Assembly: GCA_963377175.1 (NCBI GenBank)
Contig: CAUJNA010003771.1
Coordinates: forward strand, 1,489,087 to 1,553,086
Direction: 5' to 3'
DNA: 64,000 bases
Source: Effrenium voratum
Taxonomy: Eukaryota; Sar; Dinophyceae; Suessiales; Symbiodiniaceae
Shown: piece after piece, positions 35,701 to 47,700 of the stretch
How the letters are laid out: each line of letters opens with the position of its first letter
How positions within the stretch are numbered: position 1 is the stretch's first letter
The notes under the pieces: generated by a model
Databases searched by the model: none
Told to the model about the DNA's origin: nothing
The model's input: only the letters and a program-made list of their open reading frames with translations
Position numbers and translations under genes: made by a program

Positions 35701-38700
35701 AACCCAGCATATGATTTCTAGGGGTCTAGGAACAAGAGGGAAAGGCCTGTCCGGTGATCCGCACCCTCAAATCTGCGAGTCACTTCAGACAGACCCGAAG
35801 GCTGGTACCGCGCTATGGTGCCAGAAACCTGGTACACCGCAGATCAACATGGAAGCTCAAGCAACACTATGTTTTGTTTGATGAATCTCATTTTGAGTGA
35901 TCTCCTGTTTGGGTTCCATGTTTATTTGCAGAACACAAATCATATGTGTGGACCTGGTTTGGGTCTGCAAGAGCATGCTTTGGGTTCTTTGTTTTGTGTT
36001 CCAAGGAGCGTTTCCTCTGCTGCTGACACTGCGAACGTGGCTCATGTTTTCATGTTGTTCCACGTGTTTTGGAGGGGTACTGGCGGCCCCAGAGTTTTCC
36101 ACTTGGCCCCTTTTCCGCCCCGTCGTGTTTGTCTCTGCGGGGAACGAGAGGGGGGGGTCCAGCGCGCCGAACAATGTCGGCGGATTTCTGCTCCCGCGTG
36201 ACTAGACCTCATTTTTTCTTAACGGGCTTTTCCATTCGACAGGTGCTGGATAAACATATATGGTGCATTTGAGAGGGACATGGGGGATGCTCAAGCCCCA
36301 TTAAATGTCAAGCAACTCACCATTTCGCATATCCCTTACTTTGGTCGGCCAAGTTAGCAAGTTGTAACCCCCGCTTGTAAGGTAGGTGACAACCCACTTG
36401 TAAATATCCCTCCCCCTTGCTGGAGTTAATCTTGTCAACCCTGGGTTATGGCCCAAGCGGCCCACACATAGTGTTTCCCGATATAGTCCCCTAAAATGGT
36501 TGGTATCCTCTAGCCGTACTTTTCCCATTCTCGTCAGGGATCCTTCTTTTCAAAGAATGGGCAACTCCCTGGGCAAGTGGGTGGTTTCTGCAGAGAAGGA
36601 TGGGTGAAGTGAATAGGGAATCCTCAACATGTGCCATGCTCATTTCTTTTTAATCCAGGGGTAATCCTGAAGCATTCTGAGCTTGGCTTCCGGTTCCTCA
36701 GCTGTTTCGCTTCTTTTAGTGGTCGTTTCCGAATTCCCGCCACGAAAGAGGTTCGTCACTTTTGAGCGGCTCCGAAAACCGGACGCATGAGCCCAGTGAA
36801 GCGAACTTCCTCGGGGCGAATTTAACCCACCAATAGTGAGACGTGTTTCATCATAACCCCCAAAACGGAATATTTGGCCCACTGATTCAAGCCATGGTGC
36901 AATTTCGTGGCTTCTTACGCCCATTAAATCTAACCCCCAAAGCGGACAGACCGAAGAGAACGAGTGAATGGCCCAGGTGGGCATGATCCTCGCTGGGGCG
37001 GCCGCCAGCCTGGGCTTTGGAACTGGCTTCGATCAGAACCTCTTCATGGCGCCTCGGGGCTCACCGGGCGCCGATCTTTCGCCGCGAGCGACGCCGACTT
37101 TTGGTGGAGCCAGCGCTGATGGATGTGTGTGTATATGTGTTTTGTGGGTGTGGTTTTGAGTTTTTGGTGGTTGTTTGTTAGTGTTGTTCGGTGATGTTTG
37201 GTGATGTTTGGTTTGTTTTGTTTGTTTGTGTGTTTGTTTGTTTGCTTGCTTGTTCGCTTGGTTCCTTGTTTGCTTGTTTGCTTGCTTGCTTGTTTGTTTG
37301 TTTGTTTGTTTGTTTGTTTTTTTGGGTTTGTTATTGTTGCTTGGGTTTGTTATTGTTGCTTGGCGTTTTGGTGTTTCGTGGTTGTTTGGTGCTTTGGCGT
37401 TTCGTTTTTCCCCCCCCCCCTTTTTTGTGGTGATCTGTGGCTTTTTGGCAGGTTTTGGTGTTTGTTGTGCTTGAGAGTACCCCGATTCTGTGGATTGTTC
37501 GGGCACTCAAGGCTAGGGTCCTGATGATTTTGTTGAGCCCGTTTGAAATTCCGGGAACAAGTTGTATACCCTCAGTCCATCTTGAGCCGCAGCCATCCGG
37601 GCGCTCTTATTCAGAATGTTCAGGTACTCACACTCCCTGAGTTCATGGACGGAAACACACTTTTTGGAACAAAACAACATTTTAGAGGCAAACAAAAAGT
37701 TCAGACTGTTTTGACAGTCCACTCTTTGTTGCATTTTGCTTGGATGTTAGGACTTTAACTTTTTGCCAACTAGTGGGTTTTCCATTAAACCACTAAAAGT
37801 TTAACTTCTAGCAGGGCTTCGCAGATTTCGCAACCGAGCACTCGGGAAGCGAAATTACTCAAAGCCCAGGCATTATATCCACTCATTCCTTTCGGCCCAT
37901 CGTTCTCAGGCTTCTCAGGCAACACCCGACCCTCTTGGCAATTTCAGTAGTTCTACTGCCTGGTTTTTTGCGAGGTTCTAGTAAGGCCTGTAAACACCTT
38001 AACCATGTGGTGGAACTAAAAGTCAGGCTTTGGGATAGCACCCATGTTACAATGTTCTGAAGAGAAGGATCGCTGAAGATAATGCAAACGTTTCGACTCT
38101 GCCTGCACTACCACCGTTTCGTAAGTTAGGTGTTACCATGGTTATGACCCACTTGCAAGTCCCCCTTATATTAGAGCTACTTATCAGTGTTGGCGGGTTA
38201 CACTCATATGGTTCGGTGCTTTGTGGGAATTGATTCCTCTGACAAAGACCTTACCCAATATGACAACCAGGGCACAAGGAGCTTCACAACCACCCAAACA
38301 CGGAACGGTGATTTTTACACGGAGCTTGGCGAAGATGGGAAGGTCAGGAGCGCTGAAGGACCGAAGGAGCCCTGATGCAACGGATACGGAGGAGCGCCCA
38401 GCAAATCCAGACAGATGGCAAGGCAGCCATCGCAGCCGAGTGATTTTAAGTGACTAGCGACTATTTCAAGTGATTCCAAGTTGTTGTTTTTTTAAGCAAG
38501 TGACCATTCAGGGCACCTCAAGTGGAAATTGGTGCGGACGTCGTGATGGTTCGGCGCAAAAGCATTTCCAAAAGGAAGGCATTGGCAAAGACTTTCACTT
38601 GCAAGTGGTTGCAACCCACTTGCAAGCCCCCCTTGGAAGCGTGAACCATGTTGATTGCGGGTTTTCTCAAAGGAAACCTATCTGAGATATGTCCATGGAA

Positions 38701-41700
38701 GACCATACAGGTATGTAAACGGCAGTACCCCTAAAGAACAATGCATTCCATGAAGGAAATTCCTTCAGGCGGTTGGTGTCCTTCCGCTTGAAACCGTCCA
38801 AACAGGGGACCCCCGTTTTGAGCACCACCCATACGGTATGACTGGCAAGTCTTACCTAGAAGGTTCTTCGCCAAAGATATCCACCACTTAGCTTGGATGA
38901 ACCTCAGTGAGCTCTCCTTCTTTCCGTTCGCTTGCACTTTCTGTCATAACTAGCTCCAGGATTTTTTACAGCCAATTGGCCCAAAGCCTTCCTCTTTAAT
39001 GGGTGTTTGGCTGATGTCCTGTAACATGTTTGACCCGCTTGCGAGTTCCTTTAGGTGGACTCAACTATTGTTGAAATTGTAAGTAATTGTGGCCGACCGA
39101 TTTCATGGCTGAACCCTAAATGTGTGTAGGGTATGCTATCTGATTGAGGGGTTTGTCCCTCCAAAAGTGGTCTGAATCCCCACTAAAGGGGGACACCCTA
39201 TCTCTCAAAATCAAGCAGGGGTTCTACTTAGATCCGTGGTTCACATTAAATTGGCGGAGCATCCGCATCGGTCTCTTTTTTTTCTTTCTCAGATCTGTGC
39301 TGCCCTGGCCGGCTTCACACTGGGCCGGCGCTTGCCGCCCAAGACGCAGAAGTTTGTCCACCCGCTGCTCGGCGCGGTATGTCGTCTTTTGGCCGCCTAC
39401 GGGCGTTTGCGGGCTTGCACTGTGGAAAAACCTGTTCTAGGTCTCCCAGTAGTGCCCTTTTGCCCTTTTTTGGGGGAGGGCTCCCCTACTAAAATACACT
39501 ACAGAAAAAGGGTACCCTTATTCTAGGTCCTCGCTGCTGGAGGGCCTAGTGTTGCCGTTTTAGCTTTACATGATTGTCCTTTCCTCTGTTGCCCAGTGGC
39601 GGCCTTTTTTCCTTCTTGTTGGGAAGGGTTCCCCTTTAAACTCAACCAACCAAAGAAGGATGCCCTCTTCCCATGGAAATCCACTGGGCATTTGAGGTCC
39701 TTACCAGCCAAAAAGCGAAACCTGGGTTTAGAGTTGAACAGCGACCAATTAAAGGAGTGAACTTATGGCAGGGCCAAACAAGCCGTAGCCAAGCCACCCC
39801 TACGCGATCCTCTAGACATCCAGGAAATTCAAAGGGTATCTTGGGGGCCCCATGGTGGTCCCATTTGTGTTCTTTGGAAATCCGGGAGGAGCCGCCGAAA
39901 AAGCTGGCGCCCATTTTTTCTCGCCTAGGTCTGGAAAGGGCGTCGGCCCAACTTCTTCTAGTCCTGGGGCCCTACGCGGCGAAATCCAGTTGGTCCAACG
40001 GAGCAATCCACGAAGAAACCAAAGAGATCGGCCATTTTAAATGGAACAAGACGCTGGCCGGCTGCCCTCCCAATCAACCTGGAACCCGGATGCGAATAGA
40101 AAGTATGGTTGTTGTTGGGAAACATTTTGCATTTTCGCTTGTTGTGGTTTAGGGGGAAATCCAACCACTTAACTGCTAAAATTCAAAAAGGTTGCTCCCC
40201 AAACCCGACGTCAACCAAGAAAGGAACATGTTGGCATGGGACCTGTGAGGTTAGATTTGCGAATGACTCACTTCCTGAGTCCATGAACTTTAAGCTTTGT
40301 GGGTTTGGACCATTTTAGTGGTAAATGTAAAGCTTGGTTACTTTTTCTGGGCCATCCACTCAGTGAGATGAGGCGACCGCTTCGCTTGAGCCGAGGCTCT
40401 TCGTTTGTGCCGCGGCCACCTTCGCCGCCGCTTCCATGTGGGTCTTCCTCGAGCCCGGCGCCTTCGATGGGAATCCGCGGATGGGAATCGATGGGAGCGG
40501 GAGGAGCTGAGCTTCTGGAAAAAGGAAGCCGGCCCCACGGCCGGCCCTAAGGCGCTGACCCGTTTTTTTGCAGCTTTTTTGTTTGGCCTTGGGGGAAGTT
40601 CCATCGTCTTACATTATTTCAAGCAGCAAGAAGCACAGAGTTTCTGCAGTCGGAGTCTCGGGAATTGGCCTTGGGGTTCCTTCGGCTTCCCATTCTCCGA
40701 AATCCGATTCGAGAAGCACAGATCACAGACTGGCGAAGGCCCGTGAAGCTGGGGGACCAAATGTGGAACACCTGTGGCTGCTTTCGCTGTATGGAAGGGT
40801 CTGCGCGCCAGTCATCTGAACTTTGGATGAACCCAGCGCACCATGCCACCCTTGTCGCGGGGAATTGGAACTTCTTTGGGAGACTCCTCGATGAGTGTGG
40901 TCCTCCTGATTTATCAGGGTCGAATCGTTGAATCCTTTGGGTTTGGAGTGCTTTGGGTTTTCCGCAGGCTTGGGGTGCTTTGAGTTTGGGCGCGTGGTTA
41001 CTTGGATGTTCGACCAAGTTAGCAAGTGGTTAGCCACCTGGGTTATAACCCACTGTTGACTGGGCTGGCCCCACTTAAGGATGCTTGTTTGTGGGTTAGA
41101 ACCAAGTTACTGACAACTTGCTAACTTGGCCGAAACCGGCTGAACTTTCCGGAGCCAACCACCAGATTTGCCCCCTTTCAGCCAGCGACAAGTTGTCACC
41201 GGGAGAAAGTTTGGCCCAGACATGGGAACGAGAGCCCCAAATCAACCATAGACTAACTCATGGACATGCCCTGTGATGTAGATTGGCTTGAAATAAGGGG
41301 ACCATTTAAATGGTTATTCTTTTTTGGTTTCGAAACCAACCAAGGATACCCTAAAGAGACACCATTCCGTCCTCATGACCTCACTCTGAAGAGAATTCCC
41401 GCAGCCAGTGTCAATTTCACACCGCACCAGAAAATGTGGAATGATCCGATTCCCCTGTAAATCAGAAAACACTAAACGTTGTCTAACTAACGCAGTCTAC
41501 CGCGATGCATTTTGCAGCAAAATGCAGCATTGGGCGTGTCTGCAACGCACCGGCGGCGCGCGACGTGGGACGCATCACGCCGCATCACGCCGCGCAGTAC
41601 TCGCTACAATTGACGCAGCGCCGGCGCATGGCCGACGCATCACGTAGGACGCAGCACGGACGCAGCACTGATGCATATATCGCCGAATCTTGCCGAATGT

Positions 41701-44700
41701 CGCATAATCCTAGACCACATCTATTAGACCATGTTTAGCGTTTCCCTAGTAAATGCCAAACAAAAATCCTGCACCACCGTTCAGAAACCCTGGTTTCCGA
41801 TGATTCCCCCGGTAAATGCCAAGAAAAAACATGGTTTCAACCATGGTTTCATTTCACCACCTAAGAAAATGTGGAATGATCCGATTCCCCTGTAAATGCC
41901 AACAAATAGTTTCAACCATGGTTTCGTTCCGTGCTGCGAACGGATTTCGTCCATATCGCAGCTCGTGCCCAGTGTTCCAACGCTTCATCCCAGGCATGGC
42001 ACCGATGGACGTGCCCAGCGCTCAGCGAATGAGGTGTTGCGAGGTGTTCCCGGGTCCCAGGTCCATTGGATTCCGCGGGGTACCAGATTTTGGGTTGCTT
42101 TTCAAGGAAAAAACCCACAAAAGTCCCCCATGTGAAGACCCCCATATTTCCTTTTACAAAAATGCTTCAGATTTGTTCTTTTCTTTCCTGGTTTTGAAAG
42201 GATTCTATCGCTACTGGAAATGTGTTCGTGTTTCTTCTCGGGGACGTATTCGCACATGGAGACTATTCTTCGTAGAGGATGTGGGAGGCCTGTTCAATTG
42301 TCCTTGATAGCTTCCTGGTTTGGTCTCCGATATGTTAACTTTATATTATTATATTTTTTTGAATAATCGGACCTCCACAAAGTATTGGTTTCCTTTTGGT
42401 GTCCCTTTGCCAACCAAAAAGGTAGCCTCAAAAAAAGAGACACCCAGAGACACCAATATTAGTTCAGATTGACTGAACTATGAAGCATCCTAAATATTTG
42501 CTTTGGGGTACCATTGACACACACACACACCCACACACTTACACACCCACACACACACACACCCACACACCCACACACCCACACACCCACCCACACACCC
42601 ACACCCACACACCCACACACCCACACACCCACACACCCACACACCCACACACCCACACACCCACACACCCACACGTCCCACACGTCCACACGCCCACACG
42701 CCCACACGCCCACACGCCCACGCGCCCACGCGCCCACACGCCCACGCCCACGCCCACACGCCCACGCCCACACGCCACGCCCACGCCCACGCCCACGCCC
42801 ACGCCCACACCCACACCCACACCCACACGCGCACGCGCACGCACACGCACACGCACACCCACACGCACACGCACACCCACACCCACACGCACACGCACAC
42901 GCACCCCCACGCACACGCACACGCACCCACACGCAGCACCCCCACGCACGCGCGCACGCACCCACGCACCCACGCACGCACGCACGCACCCACAAACACA
43001 CACGCACGCACGCGCCATTGGGCCTGACTGTTTGGAAAACACGTGGCGGACTAGGTTTCTTGCACATGGCCGTTGATGGACAGATTGGGTGCATGACAGG
43101 AACCTCAAAAAGGGAGTGCGTCAAAAGCAGATTGTACTGAACATGATGTGTTTTCCTTTTGGGAAGGGTTATGGTCAGGAGAGTCAGCCTGCCCAGAAAG
43201 TACTGGCTTGTTGGCGATTACAGATTTTCTTTTGGGGCCATGGGCACCTAGATACACCTACACATGCCTACGCACACACACCTACCTGCACCTTCCTACA
43301 ACACACACACACACACACACTGTGGATAGACGAAATCGTCAATCACCTCACATGATGATGCCCCTATACACACCAACGAACACATACCAACAAACAATGG
43401 TTTCGCCTGGTTTCAAAGTGGTGCGAAGCAGGTGTCGCAACCATCCCCAGCCCTCCCATTTGCTTAATATGTTTTTTTGTATTTTCCCTTGTTGGTTTTC
43501 AAGGGGCAATTTATCACTTCTGGACATATTTTATTGATTTTTCCAGGGGCCAAAAAAGGCAAATGGAAGCTCTGCTTTTGGGAACACACCTACCTGAGGA
43601 TCCGGATCTATAGCGCTTGGCCTGGGGGCGGCGCACTGCTGTACTTCCTACTGCCCGTGGCTGTCGTGCACCTCCGGCGACGGTTTTTGTGAACCGATGG
43701 GTCTGGGGCCATGATTTTGCCTGTTTTTAGGGGTTATCAAGGGCACAAATTGGGGTTGCTTCCCTTTAACCTACCGCTTGGGGAGTGACTTTGACAATGG
43801 CGAAACAATGGGGCCAGTGGGTCTAAGAGGAAGTCTCCACTGACCCAAAACCACCCCCTTGGGTTGAATGGGATGTACAAAATGTTCGTAGCCACAAAAC
43901 TAAGGGTATTATATACTACATATGCATATACCTGCGAAGCCCTGTAGTGCATTTTTTTCGCCCTTTGGGGAAACAGCAAGAACTTTCGACGCTTGAGGGA
44001 ATAAACGACGTTTGGGTGGATTATCGCATTTTGCACTACCGTGCCCGCGCCTGCATGCTTCCCTCAAACCGCGGCTCGAACGAAAAACAAGCAACTAACA
44101 TCACTGAGGATTCAATTCGCCGATTGCCATTGTTCAGACACACCAGGGCCTGTGTAAGTCAAACTGCCTAGAAACGATTCATCAAACATACCAGGACCTG
44201 TGTAGGTCAAAACGCCTGGCCGCGATGGGAGCCTGGCGCCCGGGCGCCCGGTTTTTACTTGCATAGCCTCGCTCTGGCGCGCAAATGCACGGCTCTGGCC
44301 TTGACAAGAAACAGAATAAGGGTCCTCCGCATTTGCAATCGCACATCCACTCGGCGAGCAAGCCTGCACACCCGGCCCACCAGATCCTCTCCTAGCTCAT
44401 TGTTCCAGGCCAACGGATTGATGACGGCGGTGTGTTGCGCTTCTAAGGCTCTCTCCAAGTCTAGGATCAGGTGTCTATACGCATGGATTTTCGGAACCAT
44501 CGCGAAGGTTGTAAGGCGTTGGTCAAAGGCATGCTGGGCCAGAAGCACGTAGCCATTCAAAAACGCAGTGCTGTACTGAACAAGCTGGGCTGCACACTTC
44601 GGGGCTAACCAAAGGTTGTGCGCATACATGAGCCTGTAGAAATCATCGCCCGCTTGCGCTGTTGCACGCATGGTTGACAAGAGCCCATGGTTGGCAGGCC

Positions 44701-47700
44701 TTTCCGCAGTCATGATGAGCTCAGTGAGGAGGGTGTACATCCAGCGTAAAAGCAGTGTTGCGTCCGACCCCTTCACGTTGAACCACGGAAAGTGTTTCCA
44801 CGATTTCCAATTTAAAAGGCTTTTGCTGAATGACCTCAGCGAAGGGTTCTTGCCAACTGCGGTGCACCACAAGCTAAAATGCCCATGGGCTCGAAGAAGT
44901 TTGACGTCGGCTGCCTGCCCATCCCCTGCTCCCACGCTGAAGTAGCCCAAGCTAAATAAGGTTACCAGAACACTTGCGGTAAAGTGTCTAAGGACCCCTT
45001 GTTTTCCAATGTGAAAGACGTCCCTGCGATACAGCATTTCTGGACGGGCCGAGTCCCCACTTTCAAAGGGAACCCTGCTCAAGGGAGGTTCAACCCACTC
45101 TTCACTCCACGGGCGTGAGGCGAAACAGGTTGTCTCCCAGCTAGGGTGTTCTGAAACATCCTCGTAGGGCATGCCAGGCAAGCCCGCGTGGCACTCTGCG
45201 CACATCCCTAAATCCCGTTTTCTCCCCTTTGTTGACCAGGTTCGGTTGAGATAAGCGATGCGGTCGAACCAACGCATGTCACCTTTGGATCCGATAAGTG
45301 TTATTGTCCAACATCGTCCATGAGCAAGGACTCCCTCATAGAACAACTCCCGCAAACCTTGCGCCACTACTGTCAGAAGTTCATCAAGCGCTAAGGGATA
45401 AGGTTTGTAGATCGAGCACGGCAAAAGCCACAAACAGAAGCGACTCAGAAAGCTGTGCTCTGTGTTGCATGTTGTCTGAAAAGCAAAGGCTTCTGAATGT
45501 TCTGGGGCTTCTCGGAGAGAATTGCAAAACCGTTTCCGGATCGGTTCAGAAACTTCGCAGCTTTGACAGAAGCAAGAGTTCTTGCCCTCCCTCATGTTCT
45601 TCGCGCTGTGGAACCCAAGAATGGCCTCCAGGGCAAAGAGCGCAGTTTGGCCACGACGGACTCCTCTCCCTTCGTCCCCGTACACTGCAACTGGGATAGA
45701 ATACTCAAGGCTGCTTTCACCATCAGCTTGCTGAAATACCACATGTTCAGGGTGTTGTTGCTTGTACGCCATCCAAAATGATTTTAACGATTTTGCTGCT
45801 TCTTGAGGATCACGAAGGCCTCCCCAAAACACTTCCGGGCAGTGCTCGAGCAAGTGCTGAACTAAATCCTTCGGGGCAAGGTATGGCAATGGGAGTATTT
45901 CACCATCTCCCTTGTGAAACTGGTGATAGCTTATAGGCACTTTCCAACGCAGCCCGGCTCTCTCCACCATCCTGTGCAGTGAGCGGGACGGGTGAGAGAA
46001 CGGCCGCTTGAGGCCTGACTTGCCCAGCTCTTGCTGCAGATCATGGGCCAGGTTGGCCACTGTGTTGGCGGGAACCTCAGGCGCAGCGAAGACTGTACTT
46101 TGCCGCTGCGCGCTTGCTGCGGGGGAGCTTCCAAATCGAACTTAACCCAGCGTTGGCATTGTTCAGGCTTCGTTTTCGTTGGAAGGGGCAATTTTAGAAG
46201 TTGCGCTGACGTGTTGCAGCTAACTAAGTTCTTGAAATCAACCAACGTGCGAGCGGGTGGCCCCATCAGCTAATGCTTCGGCAGCTGCTTCGCATCGAGA
46301 ACCACCAGCGCCAGCGCGTGGCTGTTGCCCTGGCACGTTGAATCGCAAAACCAAAAAAGCCAGCCTGAACTGTTGATGGTTCGATTCTGCGTGCAGCGCT
46401 ATTTTGCCCCATGCGCACGTGCTGCATAAGCATCGCAACGATTCAGGAATTACTAAGTCTCATCAGCAAGTTTGGCAAGCGGGGTAGCTGATGCGTAACA
46501 ATGGTTAAACAAGGCTCAACGGTAGCGACTGTCATTGCTGAACCCTATTGTTCAAAAACCATCCAGGCCAGTCTCTACCCCGTATGTCGCTTGCAAAATC
46601 CCCTTTGCAGATTGCATTGAAAATCATCACCTGCCCTTCTTAGCGGGTGGTGAAGCTGGCTTCTCAATCTTTGCCTTGGACTTTGCCTTGGGCTTAGCCC
46701 TCGCTTTAGCCCCTTTGGCAGAAGTGCGTTCCTTCTTTTCGGCAGGCGTCTTCTTCACTTTCGGGTAGAAATTCCTGCTGAAAGAAGCAGGCACACCATA
46801 ATGGATGACTGTGCATGAACTAGTGTCCAGCCTTGCCCTATCCTCAATCCCCAAGGCCTGAATTGCCCTGGCCGATAGGCAAACCACACACCAATTGCCA
46901 ATCAATTCGAACGTCCGAGGATGGTGCACTTTCTGCGCATCTTGGTAGAGGCTCTGGAGATGCGATTCTTGCCTGGGATTGTTGGCCGGGCTACAAAATC
47001 GAACTTAAAAAACTCCTTACCTTTTTGCTTTACCTTCCAAGTTGCTTTTTGGAGAGTCCATCCACAACACCATCCCCATAGATCTGAGAAATCTGATCGA
47101 CTTTGTCGTTCAGGTCCAACATCAAGCTTGCCACCTTGTCAACAATCCTCAGCATGTGAAAGCAACACACTGTTGCAACCAAGTGTTACTGTAACTTCTT
47201 GCAAACCTCAATTGCAAACGAATTTCTTCTGTTGAAGCTCTCCCAGGTCTGGTGCGTTGAATTTCTCCTTGATGTCTTGCAATCGCTTCACCCGCTTGTT
47301 CAAGCAGCTCCTTGTTGGGTTAAAGGGAGGGGCACATTGGGCGCTTGATGAGATACAGCGAGAAACCTACTTGCAGCTATGAAACAGAAGCTTGGGGGCT
47401 TGGGAAGATGGCAAGGCATCGTCTTCTAGCTCCGGCAAGCCGGCATTCTTGCGTTGGCTTTTGCGGGATTCTTCCTCCGCCTCCAGGTCCACAATATCCT
47501 CGGCTTCCTCAACTTCGTCATCTTCATCAGGTTCGCCAGGCTTACCTGAAATGTTGGGAGGGGCTTTCACAAACTACCTTAAACACTCCACCCGGGTTTT
47601 TGCTTAAGTTGGTGAAGTTGTGAAAGGCATGACCAGCTATTCCGGCCAGTTTGTGGAAGAGGCGATTGCTTTAAGATGTTTCAATCGCAATCCAAGCCCC

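Larger units (their letters stand above)
40477..43598. other. Intron with repeats
   Basis: Family 4 element (41010-41134), a 50-bp duplication (41412-41462 and 41849-41897), a gcatcacgcc-rich patch (41565-41660) and a 500-bp CA-type microsatellite (42510-43012). No gene recognised. Confidence 0.5.

Noticed and set aside
42480..43140. Long open frames on both strands over the CA repeat (173-221 codons)
   Set aside because: They are produced by the microsatellite, which lacks stop codons in all frames.
43599..43692. Terminal exon of a gene ending at TGA 43690
   Set aside because: A GC donor at 43677 gives the phase needed for exon 60012 and restores LrgB continuity; reading to the stop adds only RRRFL.
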